Source: Arthrobacter rhizosphaerae
GTDB taxonomy: Bacteria > Actinomycetota > Actinomycetes > Actinomycetales > Micrococcaceae
Reading direction: 5' to 3'
NCBI RefSeq assembly: GCF_023062595.1
Contig: NZ_JALLAN010000003.1
Coordinates: 270,346 to 334,345 of the forward strand
Length of the DNA stretch: 64,000 nucleotides
A model generated the notes under the pieces. It saw only the letters and a list, made by a program, of their open reading frames with translations. It had not been told where the DNA came from and did no database searches. Below, piece after piece: positions 1 to 8,515 of the stretch. How positions within the stretch are numbered: the first letter of the stretch is position 1; each line of letters begins with the position of its first letter. The translations under genes were made by a program, and so were the position numbers.

Positions 1-177
1 CGTCCGGACTTCGGCGACGCCGTAGAAATCCCCGCCAACCATGTCCCGGTGTTCTGGGCTTGTGGGGTTACGCCCCAGGCTGCCGTGATGGAGTCCAGGC
101 CCGCCCTTGCGATCGGGCACGCCCCGGGGCACATGCTGATAACCGATGCCAGGGACAGCAGTTACCTGGTGCCGTAG
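1..177 (+). CDS. Putative hydro-lyase, DUF1445 / D-glutamate cyclase family (3' end only)
   Basis: Frame 1 is open from the window edge to a TAG at 175-177, giving the last 58 residues of a protein. It contains the stretch [12 protein letters not shown], which I recognise as a conserved segment of the DUF1445 (putative hydro-lyase, D-glutamate cyclase-like) family, followed by a C-terminus ending SSYLVP. The start lies outside the window. In actinobacteria this family often sits beside LamB/YcsF (pxpA) and 5-oxoprolinase genes, and such an operon is present at 8.5-12.7 kb. Here a GntR gene and a surface-protein gene lie in between. The family call is fairly safe; the exact substrate is unknown. 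Confidence 0.8.
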   Translation, partial: RPDFGDAVEIPANHVPVFWACGVTPQAAVMESRPALAIGHAPGHMLITDARDSSYLVP

Positions 178-265
178 CCTCTACAGTCGCCTGGCTTGTT
201 TACGGCGCCGCGGGTCCGTTTTCGGATCCGCGGCGCTTTTGCACGCGGCACTCTTCCGTGTGCTG

Positions 266-1054
266 CTAATCCTGCACTGCTCTGCCTGCGATGGCGAGGG
301 AGACCTGCCTGGGTAGACGCTGGGCCATCCCGGCAAGAATGCGATTCCCCCAGCCGGAGACGACGCTTGCGGGGGTAGCACGCCGATCGAGAGCTTGCAG
401 GGCCGTGTCGATGACCTCGCTGGCACTTTGCATCCGCCCGAAAGCTGCGGCTTGGCTCCCGAGTACGTCGAAGAACTCGGTGCGGGTGGCTCCCGGGCAG
501 AGCGCAAGCACCCGAAGGCCCGATCCCTTTGTCTCATGGGCCAATGCTTCCGTGAAGCTCAGGACAAAAGCCTTGGTCGCTCCATAAACGGCCATCCCAG
601 GGAGCGGCTGAAATGCTGCAGTGCTGGCCACATTAATGAGTGCGCCCTTTCCTCCTGAGAGCATCTCAGGAAGGAACACCCGAGTGGTCTCGACGAGGGA
701 TGCCACGTTCAGGGAGATCTCGGAGGCGATAACCGCGGGGTCTTCCTCTACCAATGGGCCGCGCGTGCCGAAGCCCGCGTTATTGATCAGGGTGTCAATG
801 CGGATGCCCCGTTCGGTGAGGTCGCCGTGAACTTCTGCTCCGGCTCCCGGAACGCTCAGATCCTTCGAGAGTGTAGTTACGGAAACGCCGTGGGCGTCGC
901 GCAGCTTCCGGGCCAGTTCCTCAAGCCTGTCGGCGCGCCGTGCGACCAGCACGAGGTTGGCCTGGCGCGCCGCAAATCGTTCGGCGAACTCGGAACCGAG
1001 TCCGGAGCTCGCTCCAGTGATGAGTGCTGTGGTTCCTGCGTAGGTCATGGTCAT
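266..1054 (-). CDS. Short-chain dehydrogenase/reductase (SDR)
   Basis: A 262-residue classical SDR, probably a cytoplasmic NAD(P)-dependent oxidoreductase. The Rossmann nucleotide motif GASSGLG lies at about residues 14-20, the structural NNAG motif follows at about 90, and the catalytic YGATK motif at about 160. The frame is open further upstream, but the extra 42 residues have no family character. The ATG at 1054 is preceded by AGGA seven bases upstream, so it is chosen as the start; a second ATG at 1048 is also possible. The gene is divergent from a TetR regulator at 1157, with a palindrome between them, so it is probably that repressor's target. The substrate cannot be told from sequence. 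Confidence 0.85.
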   Translation of the reverse strand: MTMTYAGTTALITGASSGLGSEFAERFAARQANLVLVARRADRLEELARKLRDAHGVSVTTLSKDLSVPGAGAEVHGDLTERGIRIDTLINNAGFGTRGPLVEEDPAVIASEISLNVASLVETTRVFLPEMLSGGKGALINVASTAAFQPLPGMAVYGATKAFVLSFTEALAHETKGSGLRVLALCPGATRTEFFDVLGSQAAAFGRMQSASEVIDTALQALDRRATPASVVSGWGNRILAGMAQRLPRQVSLAIAGRAVQD

Positions 1055-1120
1055 CTCGAAATCCTCACTGTCACTGCCACTTATGTAGCCAATGTCAACA
1101 TAGTAGGCAGTGTCACTAAA

Positions 1121-1135
1121 GTTGTCAATGACAAC
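1121..1135. promoter_or_regulatory. TetR-type operator palindrome between SDR and TetR genes
   Basis: GTTGTCAATGACAAC is a perfect 7-1-7 palindrome in the 100-base divergent promoter region. Additional half-site-like TGTCA words occur at about 1093 and 1111. A position just upstream of the tetR start and between divergent genes is typical for an autoregulated TetR operator; binding is inferred. Confidence 0.6.
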
Positions 1136-1156
1136 ATATCGCATATACTGGATCGC

Positions 1157-1777
1157 ATGACACACCAGCCCTACCACCACGGCAAGCTCCGCGAGGCGCT
1201 ACTCGCTCGCGCCAAGGAATTTATCGAAGATGCCGGGGTTGAGGGACTTTCCCTGCGGCAGCTCGCCCGTGACCTCGGTGTGAGCCATGCGGCGCCGGGA
1301 AAGCATTTCCGTGACAAACAGGCGCTTCTCGACGCCCTCGCCCTCGACGGCTTCCGTGAACTGAACGCCCGGATGACCGGAGCATCAGAAGCTGCCGGAG
1401 ACCATCGTTCACGTTTTGTCGGGATTGCGGCAACCTACGTGGACTTCGCAGTCTCCCACCCGGTCCTGCTGGCCGTGATGCACTCCACTAAGCACCATCC
1501 TGATGCCAGCGATGAACTGCGCAGCATCGGCGAAGAAGGCATGCGGATAGCCAGGGGGCTCTTCACAGAAGCCCAGGACGCCGGAGAGTTAGCGTCAGGC
1601 GACATAGAAAGGCTCGCGCTCGTATGCTTCGTGAGCCTCCATGGTGCTGCGCTCCTGGCCGCGGGCAACCTGCTCGATGGAGCATCCGCGGACGACTTGA
1701 CCATTGCTACAACCGACCTGTTGTGGGCAGGAATGGTCGCAGGCTTACCCGCATCCCCAGGGGTCGGCACTGTGTGA
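1157..1777 (+). CDS. TetR/AcrR family transcriptional regulator
   Basis: A 206-residue TetR-family repressor. The N-terminal helix-turn-helix (about residues 10-55) includes the recognisable LSLRQLARDLGVSHAAPGKHF segment, followed by a ligand-binding C-terminal domain of the type with WHG-like features (VCFVSLHGAALL). The open frame runs back to 827, but that extension overlaps the divergent SDR gene antisense and has no homology-like character, so the ATG at 1157 is used. It probably controls the divergent SDR gene through the palindrome at 1121-1135. The inducer is unknown. Confidence 0.85.
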   Translation: MTHQPYHHGKLREALLARAKEFIEDAGVEGLSLRQLARDLGVSHAAPGKHFRDKQALLDALALDGFRELNARMTGASEAAGDHRSRFVGIAATYVDFAVSHPVLLAVMHSTKHHPDASDELRSIGEEGMRIARGLFTEAQDAGELASGDIERLALVCFVSLHGAALLAAGNLLDGASADDLTIATTDLLWAGMVAGLPASPGVGTV

Positions 1778-1841
1778 GGTTACCGGGAAGAAGCTTCTGG
1801 ATAGAGTTCGCGCCAGCACGGCGGCGCTTTTGTACGTGCCC

Positions 1842-1880
1842 GGCAGTCAGCGCGGGCAGTCAGCGCGGGCAGTCAGCGCT
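1842..1880. repeat. Three tandem copies of a 13-bp unit
   Basis: The unit GGCAGTCAGCGCG occurs three times head to tail (the last copy ends in T instead of G), immediately downstream of the convergent stop codons of the TetR and GntR genes. A further partial copy (GTCAGCGCT) follows. A slippage-prone spacer is likely; no function is implied. Confidence 0.85.
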
Positions 1881-1884
1881 TCTG

Positions 1885-2580
1885 TCAGCGCTGCCGGTCA
1901 GATTGGGCGGCGCCGATGTGGGCCAGCAACTCATCCTCGGCAGCGTCAAGGTAACGTCGAAGCTCTGCGGCGGCTTCTTCCCGCTGGCCTGACCGGATTT
2001 GGGCAACCAGGGCGGCGTTGCGCTCCACATAGTGGCTGTGGAAATCCGGAGTGGTGGCCATTGCATGGAATACCAGGCGCATTTCGGCAAGGACCTTTTC
2101 CATGAGCTCATCCAACGAAACGCTGCCGGAGAGTGAGACCAAGGCCTTGTGCAGCTCCTGGTTCGCGTCCGCCATACCCTGGATTGATCCCGCAGCCAAC
2201 GCCTCACGAGCGTGAGAGATGATGGTATCGAGCCGGTCCAGCGTACCGTCCGGAATCTCACCCCACAGGACTGCTGCCGGCTCAATCAACCGCCGCACCC
2301 TGTAAATCTCGCGGACATCTTCAGCTCCCGGAGCTGCCACGTACACTCCCCTGTTAGGAATGCGCTGGACGACGGACTCTCCTGCAAGGACTGTGAAAGC
2401 CTCCCGCAGTGTGTTCCGGGAAACCCCTAGGGCCTCGGATAGCTTCTGCTCCGAGAGTTTGGTTCCCGGCGGGAGCTGCCCGGCGGAGATCCGCGCGCGA
2501 AGAACGGCCGCGACCCAGGCACCAGTGTGGGCATGGGTGGCGTGGCCGTTGTCGGCGATCCCTTGGAGTGCAGCGTTCAT
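1885..2580 (-). CDS. GntR family regulator, FadR/FCD subfamily
   Basis: A regulator of about 231 residues. The N-terminal winged helix includes LSEALGVSRNTLREAF (about residues 48-63), and an all-helical FCD effector domain follows (about 90-215) with the spaced acidic and His residues typical of metal/carboxylate binding. There are ATG codons at 2586 and 2580; GGGA lies 8 bases before the second and only 2 before the first, so 2580 is preferred. It lies next to the hydro-lyase gene and upstream of the 5-oxoprolinase operon, so it may control that pathway. A GATCCC/GGGATC inverted repeat just upstream could be its own operator. The target assignment is inference. Confidence 0.85.
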   Translation of the reverse strand: MNAALQGIADNGHATHAHTGAWVAAVLRARISAGQLPPGTKLSEQKLSEALGVSRNTLREAFTVLAGESVVQRIPNRGVYVAAPGAEDVREIYRVRRLIEPAAVLWGEIPDGTLDRLDTIISHAREALAAGSIQGMADANQELHKALVSLSGSVSLDELMEKVLAEMRLVFHAMATTPDFHSHYVERNAALVAQIRSGQREEAAAELRRYLDAAEDELLAHIGAAQSDRQR

Positions 2581-3041
2581 GGGCATGATCCCAATCTACC
2601 TAACAAGGCAGGGATCCCAGTCTTTCACTCGTAGAATTCGGCGTCGCAAAGGCACCAAGGATCAGTTCTGCGTGTAGGGAAAGGCGCCACAAGATAAAAG
2701 TAAGCACGCTTATGGAATGTTGAATTTACAAATTAAATACAAAAGTATGCGCTGACATCTCATCCGCCATCAGGAAATTTAAGCGACTGTTGATTACAGG
2801 CGAAGGGACCTCTATTTTTCAATAGTCCCTGCGCGAATGACACAAACTCGCCTGGATTGGCGCGCAATACTCATGTTCTCAGTACCTGTCCTAGGCAGTT
2901 TTCCCCCTGAAACCCTGCAAGTTTTGGACCTTCCGACGAGTCACCCCGCCGCCACGGCCGATAATACAGTACCGATAGTTTAATATCAAAAGGTTTGTTC
3001 AGTGCATTTATTAATTCGATTGTAATGGAAATATTACTCAC

Positions 3042-3069
3042 TTGACAAACGGATAGCAGCCCCTAACTA
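3042..3069 (+). promoter_or_regulatory. Candidate sigma-70-type promoter of the surface-protein gene
   Basis: A consensus -35 TTGACA at 3042-3047 is followed after 16 bases by TAACTA (3064-3069, extendable to TAACTAT). It would give a 5' leader of roughly 95 bases ahead of the TTG start at 3170. Confidence 0.5.
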
Positions 3070-3135
3070 TTTACGGTGGGGGAAGCATCAAGAGCACACT
3101 TGCAACTACGCGACCCGTACAACACGCGGGTCAAA

Positions 3136-3167
3136 GTCTGGCCCCGAACGATCTACAGGGGGTAGAC
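3136..3167 (+). promoter_or_regulatory. Leader hairpin that can mask the ribosome binding site
   Basis: GTCT (3136-3139) and CCCC (3142-3145) can pair with GGGG (3059-3062 of the AGGGGGT Shine-Dalgarno, within 3158-3162) and AGAC (3164-3167). The SD of the TTG-initiated gene would then be double-stranded. A second small hairpin (GACCCG / CGGGTC) precedes it at about 3111-3131. Translational control is inferred from pairing only. Confidence 0.4.
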
Positions 3168-3169
3168 CG

Positions 3170-6100
3170 TTGTATAAAAGACGCCCAAATGCCGATCCGG
3201 CAAAAACAAAAACCAAGCCAGTCCACGCTGTCAGACGAGGCGTAGGTTTACTTACAAGCGGCGCACTTATCGCCGGAATTCTCACAGTGGGGGGCATCGG
3301 CCTGAACGTGCCGGCTCCCGCTGCAGCTGCCGTCCCGCTCACGTGCGAGTCCGTCTACTCGATCCAGGGAACCGCCGAGCGCAACCTCTGGTTCGTGGAC
3401 ACTGCCACCGGTACCCAGAGCAGCGTCGGTTCATTCAACATCGGCGGAGCAACCGCCAACCTCAACGGACTCGGTATCGCCGCAGATGGCAGCGCGGCCT
3501 TCGGTGTACTTCCTGACAACACCGGAACCGGTCGCACAATCTACCGCCTCGACAGGTCAACGGAAGCCACAGTCGCACTGGGCGCCGGTGAGGCCGGAAC
3601 CCCGGTCACTCACGGTGCAATCGATCCCGCTACCGGATATTACTACTACGGCGGATTCAGCGGCAGCAGCATTCAAATCTACGGATTTAACACGACAACC
3701 AACACGTCGATTGGCCTCGTTGCCACTGGCGTCATTCCCAATGCCGGGGCTAACGGCGACTGGGCATTCGACCGTCAAGGTCGTCTTTACGTAGTTGGCG
3801 GTGGAACCGTTGAAAGCATTCTCACGGTCATCGACCAGCAACTTCCGACGTCGCCGGGTGCACCTATCACGGTCACCGGAAGCCAGATGGTTTCCATCGA
3901 GACCCCGCAGCCGGTCAACGGTATCGCTTTTGGCGGAGACGGAATGCTCTACCTGGGCAGTTCCAACACCTTGCGTCAGGTAGACCCCGTCACCGGCGCA
4001 GTCACCAGCACCCTGCCCTTCTCCGAAACCGGGTCCGTGGACCTCGCTTCCTGCTCCACACCCAACACCATCACGGTGCAAAAGGACTTTCCAGCAGGTC
4101 GTGTGGCGCCGACTGACCAGGTCATGGTCACTCTTGCCGGCGGCGGACTTCCTGCGGGAATTGACGGAACCACCGCAGGTACGGATGCAGGAATCCAGGA
4201 TGAGCCAGCCGAAATTGCAGGGCCCGTCTTTGGCCGTGCAGGCACCACTTACACCATTTCCGAGAGCGGTGCAGGTACCGTACCGAGCAGCCCGACGGCG
4301 TTCGGATACGCCTCAAGCTGGACTTGCCTGAATGAGAACACTGGCGGCACTATCGCCACCGGGCAAGGCACCTCCGGCGAATTCACCATGCCGGATGCCG
4401 GGTCAGCCGGCGTAGCCGTGGTCTGCACGTTCATCAACGCGGCGCAGATCACCGGCCTCACGTTGGACAAGCAGGCCGGCGCCGCCACAGGTAACACTGC
4501 CGGTTCCACGGTGACGTACACCTTCGATGTGACCAACACCGGAACGATACCGCTCGAGACCGTGACGGTGACTGACCCGTTGGTTGGCGCCGTGACATGC
4601 CCTCCCGGTCCGCTGGCGGTTGGCGCGATGACAACCTGTACAGCCGCCCCGTACACGCTTTCGCAGAATGACGTCAATGCCGGTGAGGTAGTGAACAACG
4701 CGTCCGCTAGCGGGACTGTAGCCGGGCTCCCACCGGCAACGGACGAAGACACCACCACCACCCTGATCGAACGTGCCCCGTCTCTCTCCCTGGAAAAAGA
4801 AGCAGGGACACCCACGGACGTCAACAACTCCGGAATCACCGACGCAGGGGACACTGTCCAGTACACGTTCAACGTCTCCAACGACGGAAATCTCCCGCTC
4901 ACAGGCCTGACGATTGCAGATGACCTGCTGTCCGGTCAGAATCCGGCAATTGCAATAACCTGCCTGGCAACCTCTCTGGCACCGGGAGGCTCCACCACCT
5001 GCGCCGCCAGCCAGCCTTACACCATCACGGCAGCTGACGAAACGGCCGGAGCCGTGGTGAACACTGCCACGGCGAATGCCGTCGGCCCGGACAACGCTCC
5101 TGTTGCTTCGGACCCTGACAGCACCCGGACGGAGGTCACGGCACAGCAGAACCTGCTCGTGCTCGAAAAGACGGCCGGTGCACCCGCCGACGTCAACTCT
5201 TCGGGGATCGCCGACGCCGGCGACACCATCCAGTACACCTTCCGGGTCACCAACAACGGAAACGTACCTGTGGCGGACCTGGTCATCGATGATGGACTGC
5301 TGGGTGGATTGGACCCGGCAATCACGGTGAACTGCGAGGAGACCACCCTGGCGCCGGGAGAGTCCACTGACTGCGCAGCAAGCGCTGTGTATGTGATCAC
5401 CGAAGCCGATGAGGCTGCTGGATCAGTGGACAACACCGCTACGGCTCAGGGCACCGACCCCGACGGCGATCCCGTCGAGTCCAACCCGGATGAGACCACC
5501 ACCGAGGTCATCGCCCCGCGCCCGGCGTTGAGCATCGAGAAGACCGCCGGAACCCCGGCGGACCTCAACAACTCAGGAATCACCGACGCTGGGGACACCA
5601 TCCAGTACACCTTCGTTGTCACCAACTCAGGCAACGTGACCATCCACGATGCCGCCGTCAATGATCCCCTGATCGGCAGTGTCACCTGCACCAGCACAAC
5701 ACTGCTTGCAGGGGCTTTCACTGAATGCGTCGCAGACGAGCTGTATGTAGTGACGGAGGACGACGAAGCCGCAGGTTCAGTTGACAACTCCGCCACGGCC
5801 ACCGGAATCGACCCCGATGACGCCCAGGTGAACTCGGAAGAGGACAGCACGTCCACTCCCGTGACGGTCCCGGCGCCTGGCCTGGCCATCGAAAAGACCG
5901 CCGAAGCCCCGGTGGATGTCAACAACTCGGGGATCACCGATGCCGGCGACACCATCCGGTACACCTTCACGGTCACCAACACTGGAAACGTTCCGGTCCG
6001 GGACGTCGGGGTCAATGACCCCTTGGTTGGCAACGTCACGTGCACGGTCATCACGCACACCTTTGCTGGCGGGGAAGTTGGCCCGCTTGCGGTCGGTGAC

Positions 6101-7834
6101 CCGATCACGCTGGGTGTGGGAGAAACGGCGGAATGCGTTGCTGACGCACTCTACGTAGTGACCGAAGCAAACGAAATCGCCGGGTCAGTGGATAACACCG
6201 CTACCAGCACTGGTACTGATCCCGACGGCGGCACCGTGACTTCCGTGCCGGATTCCACCACCACGGAAGTTACCCTGCCGAACCCGTCCCTCCTGATCGA
6301 GAAAACAGCAGGGGCTCCGACGGACGTCAACAACTCCGGCATCACCGACGCCGGGGACACCATCCAGTACACCTTCCGCGTTACCAATGACGGGAATGTT
6401 CCGGTGGGCTCCATCGCAGTGGTGGACCCGCTCGTCGGATCAGTCCTTTGCGGTGTGACGGCCTTGGCTCCGACAGCCTTCACCGACTGTGCAGCGGAAG
6501 CCGTTTACACCATCACCGCGGCAGATGAGACGGCGAACGTCGTCGCCAATACGGCGCGGGCAACGGGAACCGATCCGGATGATGTTCCGGTGGAATCGGA
6601 TCCGGATTCAACCAATACGCCTGTCACGGAACAGGCACCGGTGCTGACGCTGGAGAAAACAGCCGGAGACCCTGTCGACGTCAACAGCAATGACATCGTT
6701 GATGCCGGCGATACGATCCGGTTCACGTTCCTCGTGACCAACGACGGCAATGTTCCAGTCCGCGAGATCCAGGTAAACGACCCCCTAGCCGGGGCGGTTA
6801 CCTGCGAGGATGTTGAACTCGGGGTCGACGAGTCCACCGACTGCTCGGCCGATGAGTTGTATGTAATCACGCAGGCCGACGTAGACGCTGGCGAGGTTGT
6901 TAACGTTGCGACCGCAGCGGGAACCGACCCCGATGATGAGCCGACCGTGTCGAACGAGGATTCAACCACGACGACGGTTGCACGTTCCGCTGAACTGCAG
7001 ATCGAAAAGAACGCGGAACTGCTCGACGGTGACGCCAACAACATGGCCGACCTGAACGAGGAGATCAGCTACACCTTCACGGTGACCAACACCGGCAACG
7101 TGACCATCACGGATGTCCGGGTTGATGATCCCAAGGCTGGTGCTGTGACCTGTGCCGAGAGTGTCCTGGCTCCCGGAGCATCGACAACATGCGCTGCAGT
7201 TGAGGAGTACGTGGTTACCCAGGCCGATATTGATGCTGGCTCCGTTGATAACGTGGCCACCGCTGCAGGAACCCCGCCGGCGGGTATGGAGGAGCTGGTT
7301 TCGGATCCGGATACCACCTCCACTCCGGCGCACGTAGTTCAGGCCCTCAAGCTTGAGAAGGACAACGCGCTGCGCGACGGGGACGGCGACGGCGTGGCCG
7401 ATGCCGGGGAAGTCATCCAGTACACGTTCACGGCTACCAACACGGGCACGACTACGCTGACTGATCTTCAGGTTGATGATCCCCGGCTGACCGCCGCGGG
7501 CGTCACCGTCACCTGCCCTGCCACCACAGTGGTTCCTGGTGAGTCGATCATCTGCACCGCAGACTACACAGTGCAGGCAGCAGATGTGGCGTCCGGCAAT
7601 CCGATCGAGAATGTGGCCAGCGCCAAGGCCTTCGGTCTTGGTGGGGCTGCGCTCTCACCGGAGGATTCAACCGAAACGCCTGTCACCAAGAAGGATGCTG
7701 GTGCTCCGCTGGCCAACACCGGACGCTCCCTGGCTAACACCGGTGGGGTTGCCTTCATCGCAGCGGGCGTGGCCGGTGTGCTCCTGCTTGGAGGACTGGC
7801 TCTGACCCTGGTGTCCCGCCGCCGCAGGGCGTAG
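3170..7834 (+). CDS. Large DUF11/DUF7507-repeat cell-wall surface protein with LAXTG-type sorting signal
   Basis: A 1554-residue secreted, probably wall-anchored protein. It has a long Sec-type signal (basic N-terminus, hydrophobic core at about residues 27-48, APAAAA cleavage region). An N-terminal domain of about 270 residues resembles the DUF6923 / propeller-like SdrD-associated type, and a prealbumin-like segment follows (about 300-420). Then come nine beta-sandwich repeats of about 120 residues, each opening with a (L/I)EK(T/E)AG-like strand. Repeats 2-7 carry a DVNNSGITDAGD-type loop and repeats 8-9 a DGDGDGVADAGE-type loop, resembling EF-hand calcium loops. The C-terminus has LANTG twice (residues 1514 and 1521), a hydrophobic helix and SRRRRA. 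The start is TTG with AGGGGGT seven bases upstream. Ligand and role are unknown; adhesion or surface-layer function is plausible. A class E sortase at 30.8 kb could anchor it. Confidence 0.9.
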   Translation: MYKRRPNADPAKTKTKPVHAVRRGVGLLTSGALIAGILTVGGIGLNVPAPAAAAVPLTCESVYSIQGTAERNLWFVDTATGTQSSVGSFNIGGATANLNGLGIAADGSAAFGVLPDNTGTGRTIYRLDRSTEATVALGAGEAGTPVTHGAIDPATGYYYYGGFSGSSIQIYGFNTTTNTSIGLVATGVIPNAGANGDWAFDRQGRLYVVGGGTVESILTVIDQQLPTSPGAPITVTGSQMVSIETPQPVNGIAFGGDGMLYLGSSNTLRQVDPVTGAVTSTLPFSETGSVDLASCSTPNTITVQKDFPAGRVAPTDQVMVTLAGGGLPAGIDGTTAGTDAGIQDEPAEIAGPVFGRAGTTYTISESGAGTVPSSPTAFGYASSWTCLNENTGGTIATGQGTSGEFTMPDAGSAGVAVVCTFINAAQITGLTLDKQAGAATGNTAGSTVTYTFDVTNTGTIPLETVTVTDPLVGAVTCPPGPLAVGAMTTCTAAPYTLSQNDVNAGEVVNNASASGTVAGLPPATDEDTTTTLIERAPSLSLEKEAGTPTDVNNSGITDAGDTVQYTFNVSNDGNLPLTGLTIADDLLSGQNPAIAITCLATSLAPGGSTTCAASQPYTITAADETAGAVVNTATANAVGPDNAPVASDPDSTRTEVTAQQNLLVLEKTAGAPADVNSSGIADAGDTIQYTFRVTNNGNVPVADLVIDDGLLGGLDPAITVNCEETTLAPGESTDCAASAVYVITEADEAAGSVDNTATAQGTDPDGDPVESNPDETTTEVIAPRPALSIEKTAGTPADLNNSGITDAGDTIQYTFVVTNSGNVTIHDAAVNDPLIGSVTCTSTTLLAGAFTECVADELYVVTEDDEAAGSVDNSATATGIDPDDAQVNSEEDSTSTPVTVPAPGLAIEKTAEAPVDVNNSGITDAGDTIRYTFTVTNTGNVPVRDVGVNDPLVGNVTCTVITHTFAGGEVGPLAVGDPITLGVGETAECVADALYVVTEANEIAGSVDNTATSTGTDPDGGTVTSVPDSTTTEVTLPNPSLLIEKTAGAPTDVNNSGITDAGDTIQYTFRVTNDGNVPVGSIAVVDPLVGSVLCGVTALAPTAFTDCAAEAVYTITAADETANVVANTARATGTDPDDVPVESDPDSTNTPVTEQAPVLTLEKTAGDPVDVNSNDIVDAGDTIRFTFLVTNDGNVPVREIQVNDPLAGAVTCEDVELGVDESTDCSADELYVITQADVDAGEVVNVATAAGTDPDDEPTVSNEDSTTTTVARSAELQIEKNAELLDGDANNMADLNEEISYTFTVTNTGNVTITDVRVDDPKAGAVTCAESVLAPGASTTCAAVEEYVVTQADIDAGSVDNVATAAGTPPAGMEELVSDPDTTSTPAHVVQALKLEKDNALRDGDGDGVADAGEVIQYTFTATNTGTTTLTDLQVDDPRLTAAGVTVTCPATTVVPGESIICTADYTVQAADVASGNPIENVASAKAFGLGGAALSPEDSTETPVTKKDAGAPLANTGRSLANTGGVAFIAAGVAGVLLLGGLALTLVSRRRRA
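4450..7686 (+). repeat. Nine tandem DUF11-type coding repeats
   Basis: Nine diverged repeats of about 340-390 bp lie within the surface-protein gene. The best conserved core encodes NNSGITDAGDTIQYTF and recurs nearly unchanged in repeats 2, 4, 5 and 6. Repeat 5 is longer, with an insertion of about 16 residues after its CTV segment. The array could change length by homologous recombination and may be misassembled from short reads. Confidence 0.8.
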
Positions 7835-7841
7835 CGGGGAG

Positions 7842-7871
7842 CGGGTGCTACGGCCTTGGTCGTAGCACCCG
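7842..7871 (+). terminator. Hairpin after the surface-protein gene
   Basis: CGGGTGCTACG (7842-7852) and CGTAGCACCCG (7861-7871) form a perfect 11-bp stem eight bases after the stop codon. There is no T-run, so termination strength is uncertain. Confidence 0.55.
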
Positions 7872-7918
7872 TCCAAGACACGCAACCAGGAACGCTCGGA
7901 AAGGACTGCTACCCAAGT

Positions 7919-8001
7919 CTTCCCGGACCCGCTCCGGGAAACACAAAAGCGGCGATTGGATCATGTCCCCCCGGATAGCCCCAGTCGCCGCTTTCGTGTG
8001 T
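7919..8001. other. Two further stem-loops in the spacer, one very long
   Basis: A short hairpin, TTCCCGGA / TCCGGGAA, lies at 7920-7940. Next, the arm AAAGCGGCGATTGG (about 7946-7959) pairs with CCAGTCGCCGCTTT (about 7981-7994) with one G-U pair, and flanking ACAC / GTGTGT bases extend the stem to nearly 20 bp around a loop of about 21 bases. It may be a terminator or a remnant of a small element; no gene is present here. Confidence 0.5.
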
Positions 8002-8126
8002 CTGCCCCGAACCACCACCCAACAAGTCATGAAACAAAAATGCTTGCAGGATAGTAAGGATGCTGATTAACTCATGTCATGGGCCGATACCCGTCGGCAT
8101 TGCCATAATGAAAGGGAAGTGCAGTC

Positions 8127-8393
8127 ATGGGAATTCTCGGATTTCTCCTGCTCGGTCTCATTGCTGGAGCAATTGCTAAAGCCATCCTTCCGGGCCGGCA
8201 AGGCGGAGGATGGGTCGTCACACTCGTTTTGGGTGTTGTCGGAGCAATACTCGGCGGATGGATCGGTTCGCTGATTTTTGGTGGAGGTCTTGGTGAGTTC
8301 TTTGATCTCCGGACTTGGCTGTTGGCCATTCTCGGCGCCGTCATAGTTCTCGCTATCTACGGTGCGGTTGCCGGCCGCAGAAGCCGCGTCTGA
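8127..8393 (+). CDS. GlsB/YeaQ/YmgE family stress-response membrane protein
   Basis: An 88-residue, very hydrophobic protein with three predicted membrane helices (about residues 1-20, 27-50 and 62-82) rich in Gly. The start MGILGFLLLGLIAGAIAKAI and the motif PGRQGGGW match the transglycosylase-associated / GlsB (YeaQ, YmgE) family, usually about 80-90 residues and linked to general stress. An AAGGGAAG Shine-Dalgarno precedes the ATG. It is monocistronic, between hairpins on both sides. The molecular function of the family is not known; the older transglycosylase-associated label is not evidence of enzymatic activity. Confidence 0.9.
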   Translation: MGILGFLLLGLIAGAIAKAILPGRQGGGWVVTLVLGVVGAILGGWIGSLIFGGGLGEFFDLRTWLLAILGAVIVLAIYGAVAGRRSRV

Positions 8394-8445
8394 CTCGGGG
8401 GCCCACTGACTTATAAGAGCTTTCCTGGTCTGTGGGAATGGTCGA

Positions 8446-8477
8446 ACTGAAGGGCGGGCGAAAGCCCGCCCTTCAGT
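8446..8477. terminator. Perfect 14-bp bidirectional hairpin with GAAA loop
   Basis: A 14-base arm at 8446-8459 pairs perfectly with 8464-8477 around a GAAA tetraloop. It lies between the convergent glsB-like gene and the biotin carboxylase gene, so it probably ends transcription from both sides. Confidence 0.75.
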
Positions 8478-8515
8478 GCGTCTACCCACGCAACGCTTTA
8501 GCCGGTCTTCGAGCT

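Larger units (their letters stand above)
2587..3169. other. AT-rich intergenic region before the surface-protein gene
   Basis: No credible coding frame is present. Hand counts of the lines starting at 2701 and 3001 give about 32-33% GC, against about 63% in typical genes of this window. It contains a candidate promoter (3042-3069) and a leader hairpin (3136-3167) for the downstream gene. The low GC may reflect acquired DNA or a regulatory AT-rich tract bound by a nucleoid protein; this cannot be decided from sequence alone. Confidence 0.7.

Noticed and set aside
827-1156. N-terminal extension of the TetR gene
   Set aside because: The extra residues lie opposite the SDR gene and its promoter; family proteins start at the ATG at 1157.
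4450-7686. Regular repeats that could suggest a CRISPR array
   Set aside because: The repeats are coding, 340-390 bp long and diverged, with no short identical direct repeats and unique spacers; no cas genes are present.
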